Shown here piece by piece: positions 20,473 through 31,100 of a stretch of DNA of 62,641 bases; positions within the stretch are counted from its first letter, which is position 1; each line of letters opens with the position of its first letter. A program made the position numbers and the translations under genes. The stretch is from positions 1 to 62,641 of the forward strand of contig JAMOZS010000008.1 of assembly GCA_023667765.1 (NCBI GenBank), given 5' to 3'. The notes below the pieces were generated by a model. It made no database searches. It was not told where the DNA came from and saw nothing but the letters and a program-made list of their open reading frames with translations. The stretch comes from Roseburia sp. GTDB taxonomy: Bacteria > Bacillota > Clostridia > Lachnospirales > Lachnospiraceae.

Positions 20473-21634
20473 CCAATCCTGCCTCCTGCGCATACAGTAA
20501 GTCCATCCTCTGCAGCCATCCTGTCAGTCTCCGATACCAGGCAGTCCCAAGCAATATCTTATGCAGACCTCTTGTCAAGGCCCGCCGAAGCGCCTCCACC
20601 GTAATACCGGCCCCAAAGACTGCCGCCACGGCAATGATGGTCCCCCCAAAGAGACCGGCCACATGCTCGATTCGGCCTGCCCCCAGCCAGGGCTGCCATG
20701 CATAGCGCAATCCCAGATTTTCATGGAGCAGATAAACCCCTAAGGTCAGGGGTGCCATTCTTCCTGTTATCTGCGCCCCTTTCCCCTTTATCTCCAGACC
20801 CAAAAATGCCAGAAACAATCCCACCGAAGCCAGAAACGGCAGCAAATGATTATACTCCAGACACACTCCCAGCAATAAGCCCAGACTGCCCGTTCTCAAA
20901 TATATCCTTCTGAGCAGCATGGTACACGTAAAGGCCAGAACACTTGCCAGCAGATACAGACAGACGCCTCTCTTTTTTTTCTGTAAAAAGGTTAATCCGA
21001 ATCTACGGATATAGGCTCCTGCCAGAAACACACACAGATACCAGAGGCAGTCATACCCCTTCTCGTCCATATCCAACCGCACAGGCAGAACAGATTTCAT
21101 CACACAAAAAGGAAACAGCAGCAGAATGACAGCAAGCTGCAGCTGTCTCTTAGACATACGTTTGATTGCCATTCCCACAAAGGGCAATAATAAATACAGA
21201 AATACATAGGCCGTCATAAACCAGTAATGTCCCATGGACACTGGAAACAAAAGGCGCAGATAATAATATGTGGTGAGCTCCTCTGCAGGCACCAGTCCCA
21301 ACGCCGCCGCTGCCAGCCCGAATACCATGGAATACATCCAAATCTGTAACAACAGGCTCAAAAGCCGGCTGAGCTTAAAGGGAGACTCGCATAACAGATA
21401 ACCGCTGAGCAGCATATACAGGTTGACCGCTACAATACACAATACCTCCAGCGCCCAGGCCGCCGTATTCACAGCCCCCAGATTTTCTGCCGCTAAATCT
21501 CCCAGAAGGCCGCCCTTTCCCAAATAATGCAGCACCACCACCATCATCATCGCAACACAACGCAAAAGCTCCAGATTCAGCATTCGTTTTTTTGCCGGAT
21601 TATCCTGCCTCTGCTTTTCTTTTATCGTATTCAA
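20447..21634 (-). CDS. acyltransferase 3 family membrane protein
   Basis: 395 residues, ten or so membrane helices. The start LNLELLRCVAMMMVVVLHYLG contains the R-x10-H pattern of the acyltransferase 3 (OafA/WecH) family, and GHYWFMTAYVFLYLLLPFVG is another family signature. These enzymes transfer acetyl or succinyl groups to surface sugars. Upstream, 21635-21780 contains TGGTATAAGTATACCA (a 16-bp dyad at 21702-21717) whose TATACT could be the -10. Overlaps the GT-C-like gene downstream. Confidence 0.85.
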   Translation of the reverse strand: MNTIKEKQRQDNPAKKRMLNLELLRCVAMMMVVVLHYLGKGGLLGDLAAENLGAVNTAAWALEVLCIVAVNLYMLLSGYLLCESPFKLSRLLSLLLQIWMYSMVFGLAAAALGLVPAEELTTYYYLRLLFPVSMGHYWFMTAYVFLYLLLPFVGMAIKRMSKRQLQLAVILLLFPFCVMKSVLPVRLDMDEKGYDCLWYLCVFLAGAYIRRFGLTFLQKKKRGVCLYLLASVLAFTCTMLLRRIYLRTGSLGLLLGVCLEYNHLLPFLASVGLFLAFLGLEIKGKGAQITGRMAPLTLGVYLLHENLGLRYAWQPWLGAGRIEHVAGLFGGTIIAVAAVFGAGITVEALRRALTRGLHKILLGTAWYRRLTGWLQRMDLLYAQEAGLDGDNERKK

Positions 21635-21780
21635 ATCCCTGCTTTCCCTTCTCTTTTTCTGTCAGCTGATTTTGTCGGAAAAGGAATGCCTCCTCCCGAA
21701 TTGGTATAAGTATACCACATTTTTCTATTTCCGAAAGCATAATCAGAGATTTTGAACACAAAAGTTTCCGAGGCAGACAA

Positions 21781-23304
21781 TTATACCCTCCGCTTCACAT
21801 AATCCACTAAAAATGTTTTTAGCTCGGAGGATTCCTCTTCTTCCCCGCAAGGCCCCTCTGTCCTAAACACCATTCCAAAGGGCTCCTCCTTCGTGTAAGG
21901 CTTCCATACAGGCATCTCACGGCCGTCCGCATCCTGCCCGTTGGGATTTCCGGTTTTGACAAAATTACACCAGTAATTGCACATCTGTCTGGCCAAATCA
22001 TAATGCTTTCCCACAAAAGGCCTCCAACACTTGGCCAGCGTCTCAAAGAAGAACCATAATTCCACGGAATGAAAGGTCCCGGGATAATCCCAGCCCGGTA
22101 TATCCGCATCGAAGCGATAATAATAGCATGGCGCAGCGTTACCGTTCTCCCGGTTCTTTAAGAACAGAGCCTTTGCCATACATTCAATACCGCTGACGCT
22201 GGCGTAGCTTCCGTCCTTATCCTGAACCAACGCCTCGGGACAGCTTAAAAATTCCTCCGCCCTGTCGCCGAAAATCTCTTCCGCCTTCCTCCTCAGCTCC
22301 TCCTTCGTATCTGCCGGGATACCACTTAGAAATTCATCCGCCGTGTTGCCCGCCATCATAGGAATATGATAATACTGATTTTTCATAATCAACTCCAGCG
22401 GGTCTCCCACGCAAAAGCGCTTATCCTCCACGCTGAACATTCTGGGATGGTTCTGGGCATATTCCCCATACTTATCCCTGATATAAAAGGCGTCCAGCTT
22501 TCTGGCCTCCTCCAGACTGTCCACCCCAAGAAAGGCAAAGAATGCTTCTCCCGCCTTTTCCGCATCCTCCAAAGACGCAGGAGTTCCGATGGTTTCCTTC
22601 GGGCCGTAAGGATTACATATCATAGCGCTCTGTATAATCGCTTTCTGAAACAGTCCCCTGTTGGCCGGACATGCTATCTGGGATAATACGCTGCCGCCCC
22701 CTGCCGACTGTCCTGCCAGGGTGATATTCTCCGGGTCTCCTCCAAAGGCCGCAATATTGCGGATAACCCATTTCAAACCGGCCTGCTGGTCCAGGCTGCC
22801 AAAATTGGTCGGCGCATCCGGCTGATTTTCGGTAAGCTCAGGATGCGCCAGAAAACCGAATACATTCAGACGATAATTTACCGTAACTACCACAATCCCC
22901 CGACGTGCCAGTCTCTCGCCGTCAAATTCCATCTCTGCGGGATATCCCCACTGCAAACCGCCGCCAAAATACCAGACTACCACCGGCTGCTTTTCTTCCG
23001 GGGTTTTCGCACCGGTCCAGATATTTAAATACAGACAATCCTCATCCATGGGAATCTCCGGATCTACATGCCACTCACGACAATAAATATCCGTTCCCAG
23101 TCCCGGGGTATCCTGCACGGAAATCGGCGCAAAACGATAGGCCTCCAGAACGCCCTCCCAATCCTTACAGGGCTGCGGCGCTCTCCAGCGATTTTCCCCT
23201 ACGGGAGGGGCTGCAAAGGGTATCCCTTTAAAAGCCGTGATTCTCGGGTCCGCCGCCTCCATTCCTTTTACCCTTCCGTTTTCTGTTTCTACCATCCTAA
23301 TCAT
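21781..23304 (-). CDS. type B carboxylesterase
   Basis: 507 residues, the usual length. N-terminal FKGIPFAAPPVGENRWRAPQP and EDCLYLNIWTG are carboxylesterase type B signatures; the nucleophile is in AGQSAGGGS, with an acidic residue in AGNTADEFLSG and the histidine in GTFHSVELWFFF. The oxyanion-hole motif reads VVWYFGGGLQWG. No signal peptide is seen, so it is probably cytoplasmic. Substrate unknown; divergent from an AraC regulator that may control it. Confidence 0.92.
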   Translation of the reverse strand: MIRMVETENGRVKGMEAADPRITAFKGIPFAAPPVGENRWRAPQPCKDWEGVLEAYRFAPISVQDTPGLGTDIYCREWHVDPEIPMDEDCLYLNIWTGAKTPEEKQPVVVWYFGGGLQWGYPAEMEFDGERLARRGIVVVTVNYRLNVFGFLAHPELTENQPDAPTNFGSLDQQAGLKWVIRNIAAFGGDPENITLAGQSAGGGSVLSQIACPANRGLFQKAIIQSAMICNPYGPKETIGTPASLEDAEKAGEAFFAFLGVDSLEEARKLDAFYIRDKYGEYAQNHPRMFSVEDKRFCVGDPLELIMKNQYYHIPMMAGNTADEFLSGIPADTKEELRRKAEEIFGDRAEEFLSCPEALVQDKDGSYASVSGIECMAKALFLKNRENGNAAPCYYYRFDADIPGWDYPGTFHSVELWFFFETLAKCWRPFVGKHYDLARQMCNYWCNFVKTGNPNGQDADGREMPVWKPYTKEEPFGMVFRTEGPCGEEEESSELKTFLVDYVKRRV

Positions 23305-23505
23305 AATCTCTTCCCTTTCTCGAAAATCCTCTGACCTGCCTCCGTCAGCCGACGCAGCGCTGCCAATTCCGTATTACTTATGGAAACTATGTTACCCCAT
23401 TGACCCGGAGATTCCAATGATTTATACTATAATAAAATTGACTTATTGTAATATTGCCTTGCAGACGCCGGCTCACAAAATATTTTTGCGGCGCAAATCC
23501 GGCGA

Positions 23506-23526
23506 GGGAAACGCTTTCATCAGCGC
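23506..23526 (+). promoter_or_regulatory. GGGAAACG..TTCATCAGCG motif before the AraC gene
   Basis: The 20-bp stretch is 18/20 identical to 17323-17342 before the asparaginase gene. A further related half, CATCAGCGTTTCC, lies at 52537-52549 before thiM. In all three cases it is 30-80 nt upstream of a start codon. Function unknown; could be a shared operator or part of a small palindromic repeat. Confidence 0.4.
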
Positions 23527-23553
23527 AAAAAAGGCGCAGAAATGAGGGGAACT

Positions 23554-24378
23554 ATGATTGAAATTGATTTTATAGGATATAACGGAACTCATTCAGAAGA
23601 TTTCGTCTACGGACTTCCACAGGGACATGATTCCTATCTGCTGCTCCTTACCTCGACTCCCGCAGCATTCTGCATAGAAGGCGAAATGCAGGAATATCCT
23701 GCCCATTCCGCCATCCTGTACACTCCCGGAAGCCAAGTGCTGTACCGGGCCTGCGGCGAGACCTATATGAACGACTGGATTCGTTTTCACAGTGATGAAG
23801 CCTTCGTAGAACAGCTTCCCATAAAAAACATGCCCTTTACCGTAAATGATGTGGAATACTGCCACAATCTTTTTATGCTGCTTACCTGGGAAGCCTCCTA
23901 CTCCTCCGCTAACAGTGATTTGATCCTATCTCATCTGCTTCGCACCCTGTTCCTGAAGCTCCACGAAAGCTGCACCGACCAGGAGGGACTGTCCCACTCC
24001 CAGGCCATTATCGATTTACACAAGCGTATCTATAATAATCCCCAGCTTCCCTGGAGCGTCAGCCGGATGGCCGAAGAGCTCCATTTAAGCACGGGATATC
24101 TACAGCTGCTCTATAAAAAAATGTTTGGCTCCTCCTGCATGGATGATGTGATTACAGAACGTCTGCGCCGGGCCAAGAATCAGCTGATTGGCTCCTCTAA
24201 GTCCATACGGGATATTGCCGAAGAGTGCGGTTACAATAATATTGAGCATTTCTGCCGCCAGTTTCACCGCTATATCGGCTGCTCTCCCAGCCAATACCGC
24301 AAAGCGTCAAAAATCGATATGGGAACCGCCGCACCCATACATGCAACTGTCAGCGGAGAGGCATCGCCTTTCCGCTGA
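23554..24378 (+). CDS. AraC-family transcriptional regulator
   Basis: About 274 residues. The N-terminal part is a cupin-like sensor domain (HDSYLLLLTSTPAAFCIEGEMQEYPAHSAILYTPG). The C-terminal 100 residues carry two helix-turn-helix motifs: WSVSRMAEELHLSTGYLQLLYKKMFG and IRDIAEECGYNNIEHFCRQFHRYIGCSPSQYR, the AraC signature. Met at 23554 is favoured because GAGGGGAACT precedes it; an ATG four codons earlier is an alternative. Divergent from the esterase, which it may regulate. The end of the gene forms a hairpin with the following bases. Confidence 0.88.
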   Translation: MIEIDFIGYNGTHSEDFVYGLPQGHDSYLLLLTSTPAAFCIEGEMQEYPAHSAILYTPGSQVLYRACGETYMNDWIRFHSDEAFVEQLPIKNMPFTVNDVEYCHNLFMLLTWEASYSSANSDLILSHLLRTLFLKLHESCTDQEGLSHSQAIIDLHKRIYNNPQLPWSVSRMAEELHLSTGYLQLLYKKMFGSSCMDDVITERLRRAKNQLIGSSKSIRDIAEECGYNNIEHFCRQFHRYIGCSPSQYRKASKIDMGTAAPIHATVSGEASPFR

Positions 24379-24382
24379 CAGA
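24347..24382. terminator. possible bidirectional hairpin between convergent genes
   Basis: CTGTCAGCGGA and TCCGCTGACAG form an 11-bp perfect stem over the last codons and stop of the AraC gene. Only short A or T runs follow, so terminator strength is uncertain. It is placed between the convergent AraC and secreted-protein genes. Confidence 0.5.
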
Positions 24383-24395
24383 AAAAGGTTGTCGC

Positions 24396-26210
24396 TTATT
24401 TTGTTTTCACCGTCTTTACAGCAGACCAATCCGAATAATATTTTTTACCGTCTACCGTTTTATAGGTGCGCACCCGTACATAATATTTTCTCTCTGCCTT
24501 TAAACCTTTATATACCGCACTGTTTTTACTATTGCTGATTGTTTCAAGAATTGCGTTTTTAAAATTTTTGTTCGTAGCATACTGTATCTGATACCCGAAA
24601 GTCTGTGTTGTCTGCTTCTTTACTGTAATTTTAAAACCTTTTTTCTGGGCCGTCAGCTTGGTAATCTGCGTCTTAGGCGGATTAATCTTGAATGTTTTTG
24701 TGACAGTACCGGTATAATTTCCCTTAAACTTAACCGTCACTTTATAACTTCCTACTTTTTTTCTGCCGCTCTCATAAGTTACCGTATAATTGGATGCGCT
24801 GATTTTCTTTCCCTTGCTGTCCTTAACCGTCACAGAGGGTTTTTTTGCCTTGCCGTTATAAGTATAGTCAGCTGCAGACAGGGTAACCTTCTTAATGCGG
24901 TAAATTGTCTGGGTACTCTTTACTTTGCCGCATCCGGAACATTTCTGTACCACCTTACCGTTCGCGGAAGGCGTCGCTTTTGTTATATACTCCTTATAAG
25001 TATGGGAATGGGTGTTCACCGAAAACGAATACTTTCCCGTATTATATTTTTCTACCAGGAGATACCATGTTCCCGCCTCAAGGGAAATCTTTTGGGAATA
25101 GTTAATCTTCTTTGTAAGCGAATCACACTCGAGACGTTGAGATGTCTGCTTCTCCCCTTTTGCATTACAAATGTGGACCCAGATTGTCCCCATATCTGCT
25201 CCGAATTTCAGCGTGACTTCATTAGCAGAACTCAAGGAAAATGTATACCAATCCTTTGACTCAGTCTGCGCCATCTGCCCCTTATAGGTCTTATTCAGGT
25301 CGATTTTATTCGCTGCATCTATAGTATCGTCTGCACCCTCCCCTGTTTCTGCTTCCTCAAAGGATTCCCCGGCGCTTGCAAAACTTGTGTTAAAAGAGTA
25401 ATTTCCATTATAACCACTCTGGAACATCCAATAATAGGTTCCTTTTTTCAGGTCAAAGGTTTCGGTAGCGGAAATCTTGCCCGTCATGCTGTTCGCATAA
25501 TAGCTTCTTCTATTCCATATCTCCTCTCCTGCACTGTTATACAAATAACAGTCCATTTTGTGCAGCTCTGCCAGCAGCGAAAAAACCACTCTTCCAGAAG
25601 AGGGCATTGTAAATTTGTAAAAATCTTTTTCATCATTTCTTGCCAGCTGTCCTTTATAGGTCTTTCCCAATGAAATGATACTGGCTTCAGCAACCGAATT
25701 GTTCGTCCCCCAGCCGGTTTCAGGAAAACTCTCCTCTGCATTTTTATAAGACAGAGTGAAAGAATAATTACCCGCATAAGAAGCATATGTGGAAGTATCT
25801 CCTACGGTGAAATAATAATTACCTCCTGTTAAATGAACATCCATATCAGTAATGGCAACCCCTGCACTGTTAGTATAACCGACTGTATTTGCCACCTCTT
25901 TCCCATTACTGTCGTATATTGTGTAACGCACATAACTAAAATCAGCACTTGCATTCAGATGAATACAGCCCGAACTTTCCATTCTGAAAGTATACCAATG
26001 CGTATCCTTTCCATTGAATGCGCCGCTGTATGTTTTGTCATACTGGGCAATCTCTGCTGTGGACATGGAACTTCCCGCCGCTTTTGCGTCCATCCTCACC
26101 GACATAACCATAATGAATGCCAAAAGCAACAATGCCAGATTTCTCATCCGCCACATTACATGGCTTTTTGAATTGCATTCTTTCGCTTCCAGGGTAGCAC
26201 TTTCACGCAT
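24396..26210 (-). CDS. secreted protein with PPC-like repeats and C-terminal Ig/Fn3-like domains
   Basis: About 604 residues. A signal peptide with a long, charged start ends after a hydrophobic stretch (NLALLLLAFIMVMSV) near AKAAG. Three repeats follow, each with a KTYSG/KTYKGQ strand and a WYTF/FYKF strand, as in bacterial pre-peptidase C-terminal (PPC) domains. Then comes a short segment with CSGCGKV, an Ig-like domain common in clostridial surface proteins (YTYNGKAKKPSVTVKDSKG ... GNYTGTVTKTFKI) and a fibronectin III-like end (YYVRVRTYKTVDGKKYYSDW). No enzyme domain, sortase or S-layer motif is seen; probably a cell-surface or extracellular binding protein. The ATG at 26210 has GGAGG eight nt upstream. 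Confidence 0.75.
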   Translation of the reverse strand: MRESATLEAKECNSKSHVMWRMRNLALLLLAFIMVMSVRMDAKAAGSSMSTAEIAQYDKTYSGAFNGKDTHWYTFRMESSGCIHLNASADFSYVRYTIYDSNGKEVANTVGYTNSAGVAITDMDVHLTGGNYYFTVGDTSTYASYAGNYSFTLSYKNAEESFPETGWGTNNSVAEASIISLGKTYKGQLARNDEKDFYKFTMPSSGRVVFSLLAELHKMDCYLYNSAGEEIWNRRSYYANSMTGKISATETFDLKKGTYYWMFQSGYNGNYSFNTSFASAGESFEEAETGEGADDTIDAANKIDLNKTYKGQMAQTESKDWYTFSLSSANEVTLKFGADMGTIWVHICNAKGEKQTSQRLECDSLTKKINYSQKISLEAGTWYLLVEKYNTGKYSFSVNTHSHTYKEYITKATPSANGKVVQKCSGCGKVKSTQTIYRIKKVTLSAADYTYNGKAKKPSVTVKDSKGKKISASNYTVTYESGRKKVGSYKVTVKFKGNYTGTVTKTFKINPPKTQITKLTAQKKGFKITVKKQTTQTFGYQIQYATNKNFKNAILETISNSKNSAVYKGLKAERKYYVRVRTYKTVDGKKYYSDWSAVKTVKTK

Positions 26211-26298
26211 ATGCATTTCCTCCGTCTTCTTATAAATTTGTTTTTTTCCGCCCTTTCAAAAAAATATTGCAAATACTTAATTCATCGGGACAAATACC

Positions 26299-26554
26299 TA
26301 ATGTCTGCTCATTAAGCCGCCAATAAATCGCCATGGCATTTTTGCTCATAAAACAGCAAGATATCCTGCCCAAAGAACTTTGAAAACAGTGCCACGAGTA
26401 ATCGGCGCAAAGAACGAGCCGCTATGCGGGCAACATTCGTAACTTTACCTGCTCCCAATTACCCGAAAATTCTTCAAATTAAAAGATAGATGGGCTGCAT
26501 ATGCAGTAAATTCAAGGGATTTTTAGTGTTTTTTATTGTTCTGAGCAGACATTA
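26299..26554. mobile_element. MITE-like element with 11-bp terminal inverted repeats and TA flanks
   Basis: ATGTCTGCTCA at the left and TGAGCAGACAT at the right are exact inverted repeats, each bordered by TA on the outside. The 250-bp interior has no open reading frame of note and no similarity to the flanking genes. A TA duplication is what Tc1/mariner-IS630 type elements leave. It fills most of the gene-free stretch 26217-26647; the remainder is AT-rich with no other feature seen. Confidence 0.45.
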
Positions 26555-26647
26555 CATAACATTTTATTCATTATATAACAACTATATATAATAGTCAATC
26601 CTAGCTCCGGAGTAATCAGCCGCATCTTACTGCACCGTGAATAGCAA

Positions 26648-28141
26648 CTACTGCACCACCAGATTGGAGTATCCCATGAGGCTCTCGTCAACTGCCCTTG
26701 CCGCCTCCCTGCCCTCGCGGATGGCCCAGACTACTAAGGACTGCCCTCTGTGCATATCTCCTGTCACAAACACCTTATCCCGGTTCGTATGATAGGTCCC
26801 GGGCTCGGTTTTCACATTCGTGCGCTCGTTTAACGCCACGTCAAAGGCCTCCGCAATATAACCCTCGGCGCCCAGAAATCCTGCCGCTATCAGCACCATA
26901 TCTGCGGGCAGCTCCTGCTCGCTTCCTGCAATCTCCGTCATCTTCATACGCCCGGTGGCTTCTTCCTTCTCCCAGGAAAGCTTCACAAGCTTGACAGCCT
27001 TTAAACTGCCATTCTTATCCTTGATAAACTCCTTGACCGTCGCCTCATAGATTCGGGGGTCATGGCCATAGACGGCGATAGCCTCCTCCTGACCGTAATC
27101 GGTCTTACAAACCTTAGGCCATTCGGGCCAGGGATTATTTTCCGCTCTGGTATCGGGAGCCTTCGGCATCATCTCTATCTGGGTCACGGATTTTGCGCCA
27201 TGACGGACTGCCGTTCCCACACAGTCATTACCGGTATCTCCTCCGCCGATAATCACCACATGCTTATCCTTCGTATCTATATATTTTTTGTCCTCAAAGC
27301 CTGAATCCAACAGGCTCTTGGTATTGGCAGTCAGAAAGTCTACCGCAAAATAAATACCTTTTGCATCCCTTCCGGGGGCTTTGATATCCCTGGGATTGGA
27401 GGCGCCGCAAGCCAACACCACCCGGTCAAAATCCTGAAGCAGCTTATCCGCCTTTACGTCCTTTCCCACATTGACGCCGGTGCAGAAGGTCACACCCTCC
27501 TCCTCCATTACTTTTATCTTTCGCTCCACTATCTTCTTTTCCAGTTTCATATTGGGAATGCCATACATTAAAAGCCCGCCCACACGGTCCGAGCGTTCAA
27601 ATACCGTGACCTCATGTCCCCTTTTGTTCAGCTGGTCGGCCACAGCCAGACCGGATGGCCCGCTCCCCACTACCGCAACCTTCTTTCCTGTGCGCACCTT
27701 GGGAGGCTTAGCCTGTGCATAGCCCTCTGCGTAGGCATTTTCAATAATGGCATACTCATTTTCCTTCGTGGATACCGGCTCTCCGTTCAGGCCGCAGGTA
27801 CAGGCGGCCTCACAGAGTGCGGGACAGACTCTGGAAGTAAATTCCGGAAAATTATTCGTCTTTTTCAGGCGCATATAGGCCTGCTCCCAGTTCCCGTTAT
27901 ACACCAAATCATTCCACTCCGGAATCAGATTGTGCAGAGGACAACCGCTGGCCATGCCGCAAATCATCATACCCGCCTGACAGAAAGGCACGCCGCATTC
28001 CATACAGCGGGCTCCCTGCAGCTTTTGCTTCTCTCTGGGCAGATGCTCATGAAATTCATTGAAATGCCGAATTCTCTTTTTCGGCTCCTCTGCCACGCTG
28101 ACTTCCCTGTTATATTCCATAAACCCGGTAGGTTTTCCCAT
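26648..28141 (-). CDS. gltD: glutamate synthase small (NADPH) subunit
   Basis: 497 residues. N-terminal cysteines for the Fe-S clusters (GARCMECGVPFCQ and CPALCEAAC), an FAD-binding GSGPSGLAVADQL and an NAD(P)H-binding GGGDTGNDCVGTA motif. It supplies electrons from NADPH to GltB for the conversion of glutamine and 2-oxoglutarate to two glutamates. RBS TAGGAGGAAAAAAGC. 36 nt downstream of gltB in the same operon. No strong terminator is seen after it. Confidence 0.95.
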   Translation of the reverse strand: MGKPTGFMEYNREVSVAEEPKKRIRHFNEFHEHLPREKQKLQGARCMECGVPFCQAGMMICGMASGCPLHNLIPEWNDLVYNGNWEQAYMRLKKTNNFPEFTSRVCPALCEAACTCGLNGEPVSTKENEYAIIENAYAEGYAQAKPPKVRTGKKVAVVGSGPSGLAVADQLNKRGHEVTVFERSDRVGGLLMYGIPNMKLEKKIVERKIKVMEEEGVTFCTGVNVGKDVKADKLLQDFDRVVLACGASNPRDIKAPGRDAKGIYFAVDFLTANTKSLLDSGFEDKKYIDTKDKHVVIIGGGDTGNDCVGTAVRHGAKSVTQIEMMPKAPDTRAENNPWPEWPKVCKTDYGQEEAIAVYGHDPRIYEATVKEFIKDKNGSLKAVKLVKLSWEKEEATGRMKMTEIAGSEQELPADMVLIAAGFLGAEGYIAEAFDVALNERTNVKTEPGTYHTNRDKVFVTGDMHRGQSLVVWAIREGREAARAVDESLMGYSNLVVQ

Positions 28142-28177
28142 GCTTTTTTCCTCCTATTAACTGCTGACAGCTTCCGC

Positions 28178-31100
28178 TCAGACTGTATGAACATTCGCAT
28201 AGAACGCCTCAATCTGCGCCTGCTCTGCGCTGAGACCCTTTTCCTCCATCTGAACAATGGTCTTTAACACTCTCTCGTAATCATGGGGAATAATCTTCTT
28301 AAACTTCGGCAGATACTCCTCAAAATGGTCCAGTATTTCTTTTCCCTTCGCGGAATTGGTCAGGGCCACATGCTCCTGAATCATCTCCTTAAGCTCCAGC
28401 ACATCATATTTGGAGGTAAGCTCATTGGAGGATACCATTTCCTTATTCAGGCGTTTATACAAATCATTGCCCTCATCCAGCACATAGGCGATACCGCCGC
28501 TCATGCCCGCAGCAAAATTCTTACCGGTAGTGCCCAGCACTACTACTCTGCCGCCGGTCATGTACTCACAGCCATGGTCGCCCACACCCTCCACAACTGC
28601 ATGCGCGCCGGAATTCCTGACGCAGAAACGCTCCCCGGCCACACCGTTGATGAATGCCTTGCCGCTGGTAGCTCCATAGAGAGCCACGTTTCCGATAATC
28701 ACATTTTCCTCAGCCTTGAATCTGCTGCCCTTAGGGGGATAGACAATCAGCTTTCCGCCCGAAAGTCCCTTCCCGAAATAGTCGTTGGAATCGCCCACCA
28801 GCTCCAGGGTAAGACCCTTGGGAATAAAGGCTCCAAAGGACTGCCCGCCGGCGCCCTTACACAATACCCGATAGGTATCCTCTGCCACATCATCACCCAA
28901 ACGTCTGGTAATCTCGCTGCCCAAAATAGTGCCGAAGGCCCTGTCCGTATTGCTTACATCCACCTCCATGCTCTTCTTCTGCCCGGCGGCGACAGCCTTA
29001 TCCAGCTGCTTTAACAACACCCTCTCATCCAGCGTCTTTTCCAGCTCAAAGTCATATACCTGCTTAGGGTCAAAGGTCACTTTTACTTTACTTCCTTCAT
29101 AGGGATTGGATAAAATCTGGCTCAAGTCCACCTCCGCCAGCCTTCCCTGCAAATTTTCCTTCCTCTTTAACAAATCGGTTCTGCCCACCAGCTCATCCAC
29201 GGTTCTCACGCCCAGCTTCGCCATGTACTCCCGAAGCTCCTGCGCAATAAAGCGCATGAAATTCTCCACATACTCCGGCTTTCCCCTGAAATTTTTCCGA
29301 AGCTCCGGATTCTGGGTAGCCACGCCCACAGGACAGGTATCCAGATTACATACTCGCATCATCACACAGCCCATGGTTACCAGCGGCGCAGTCGCAAAGC
29401 CGAACTCCTCCGCGCCTAAGATGGCCGCAATGGCTACATCCCTGCCGCTCATGAGCTTACCATCCGTCTCAATACGCACCTTATTGCGCAACCCGTTCAT
29501 AATCAGGGTCTGATGCGTCTCAGAAAGCCCCAGCTCCCAGGGCAGGCCCGCATTATGAATAGAGCTTCTGGGAGCCGCGCCGGTACCGCCGTCATAGCCT
29601 GACACCAGAATCACCTGGGCTCCGGCCTTGGCCACACCGGCAGCAACCGTTCCCACACCGGCCTCCGACACCAGCTTCACCGAGATACGGGCGTCTTTAT
29701 TGGCATTCTTCAAATCATAAATCAGCTGCGCCAAATCCTCAATCGAATAAATATCATGATGGGGCGGCGGTGAAATCAAGGACACCCCGGGTGTAGAATG
29801 TCTGGTCTTGGCAATCCAGGGATAAACCTTCCCTCCGGGCAGATGACCGCCTTCACCGGGCTTTGCGCCCTGAGCCATCTTAATCTGCAGCTCCTTCGCA
29901 CTCACAAGATACCTGCTGGTCACACCGAAACGACCGCTGGCTACCTGCTTAATCGCTGAACATCTGTCCAAACCGTCCGGGCCGGGCGTAAGGCGCTCCA
30001 AATCCTCCCCTCCCTCGCCGGAATTGCTCTTCCCATGAAGCCTGTTCATGGCAATGGCCATGGTCTCATGGGCTTCCTTAGATATCGAGCCATAGGACAT
30101 CGCTCCGGTTTTAAAACGGGTCACAATGGACTCAACCGGCTCCACCTCCTCCAGCTTTACTCCTTTTTTGGGATAATTAAAATCCATCAGCCCCCGAAGA
30201 TTCTTTGCAGAATCCTCGTTATTTACCATGGCGGTATACTGTCGGAACATCTCATAATCGCCCCGTCTGGTGGATTCCTGCAGCATATGGATAGTGGCGG
30301 GATTATATAAATGCTCGTCACCGCCGCTTCTCATCTTATGATGACCGGGGCTGTCTAAGGTCAGGTCATTCCCCAGTCCCAGGGGATCAAAGGCCTGAGA
30401 ATGCAGCTCGTCAATCTGCTCCTCAATATCCTTCATGGTAATGCCGCCGATACGGCTCACCGTCGTGCCAAAGTATTTGCCGATGACCTCAGGGGAAATG
30501 CCGATAGCCTCAAAAATCTGGGAACCCTGATAGGACTGAATCGTACTGATTCCCATCTTGGAGGCAATCTTCACAATACCGTGCAGTACTGCATGATTGT
30601 AATCATTGACCGCCGCATAATAATCCTTATCCAGCATATTGCTCTCAATCAATTCCTTAATGGAATCCTGTGCCAGATAGGGATTGATGGCACAGGCGCC
30701 ATACCCCAGAAGCGTTGCAAAATGATGCACCTCCCTGGGCTCACCGGACTCCAGAATCAAGGCTACTCTGGTACGCTTCTTCGTGCGCACCAAATACTGA
30801 TTTAATGCGGACACCGCCAGCAGGGAAGGCATGGGCACATGGTTTTCGTCTACCCCTCTGTCAGATAGAATAATAATATTCGCACCCTCTCCAAAGGCTC
30901 TGTCCACCTCTACGAACAATCTGTCAATCGCTCTCTCCAGACTGGTATTCTTATAATAAATGGTAGGCACCACCTCTACCTTAAAGCCCTCCACCTTCAT
31001 CGATTTAATCTTCAGCAAATCCGTGTTGGTCAGAATCGGATTGTTGATGGACAACACCTTACAGTTTGCCGGCGTCTCCTCCAGCAGATTGCCGTCCGTG

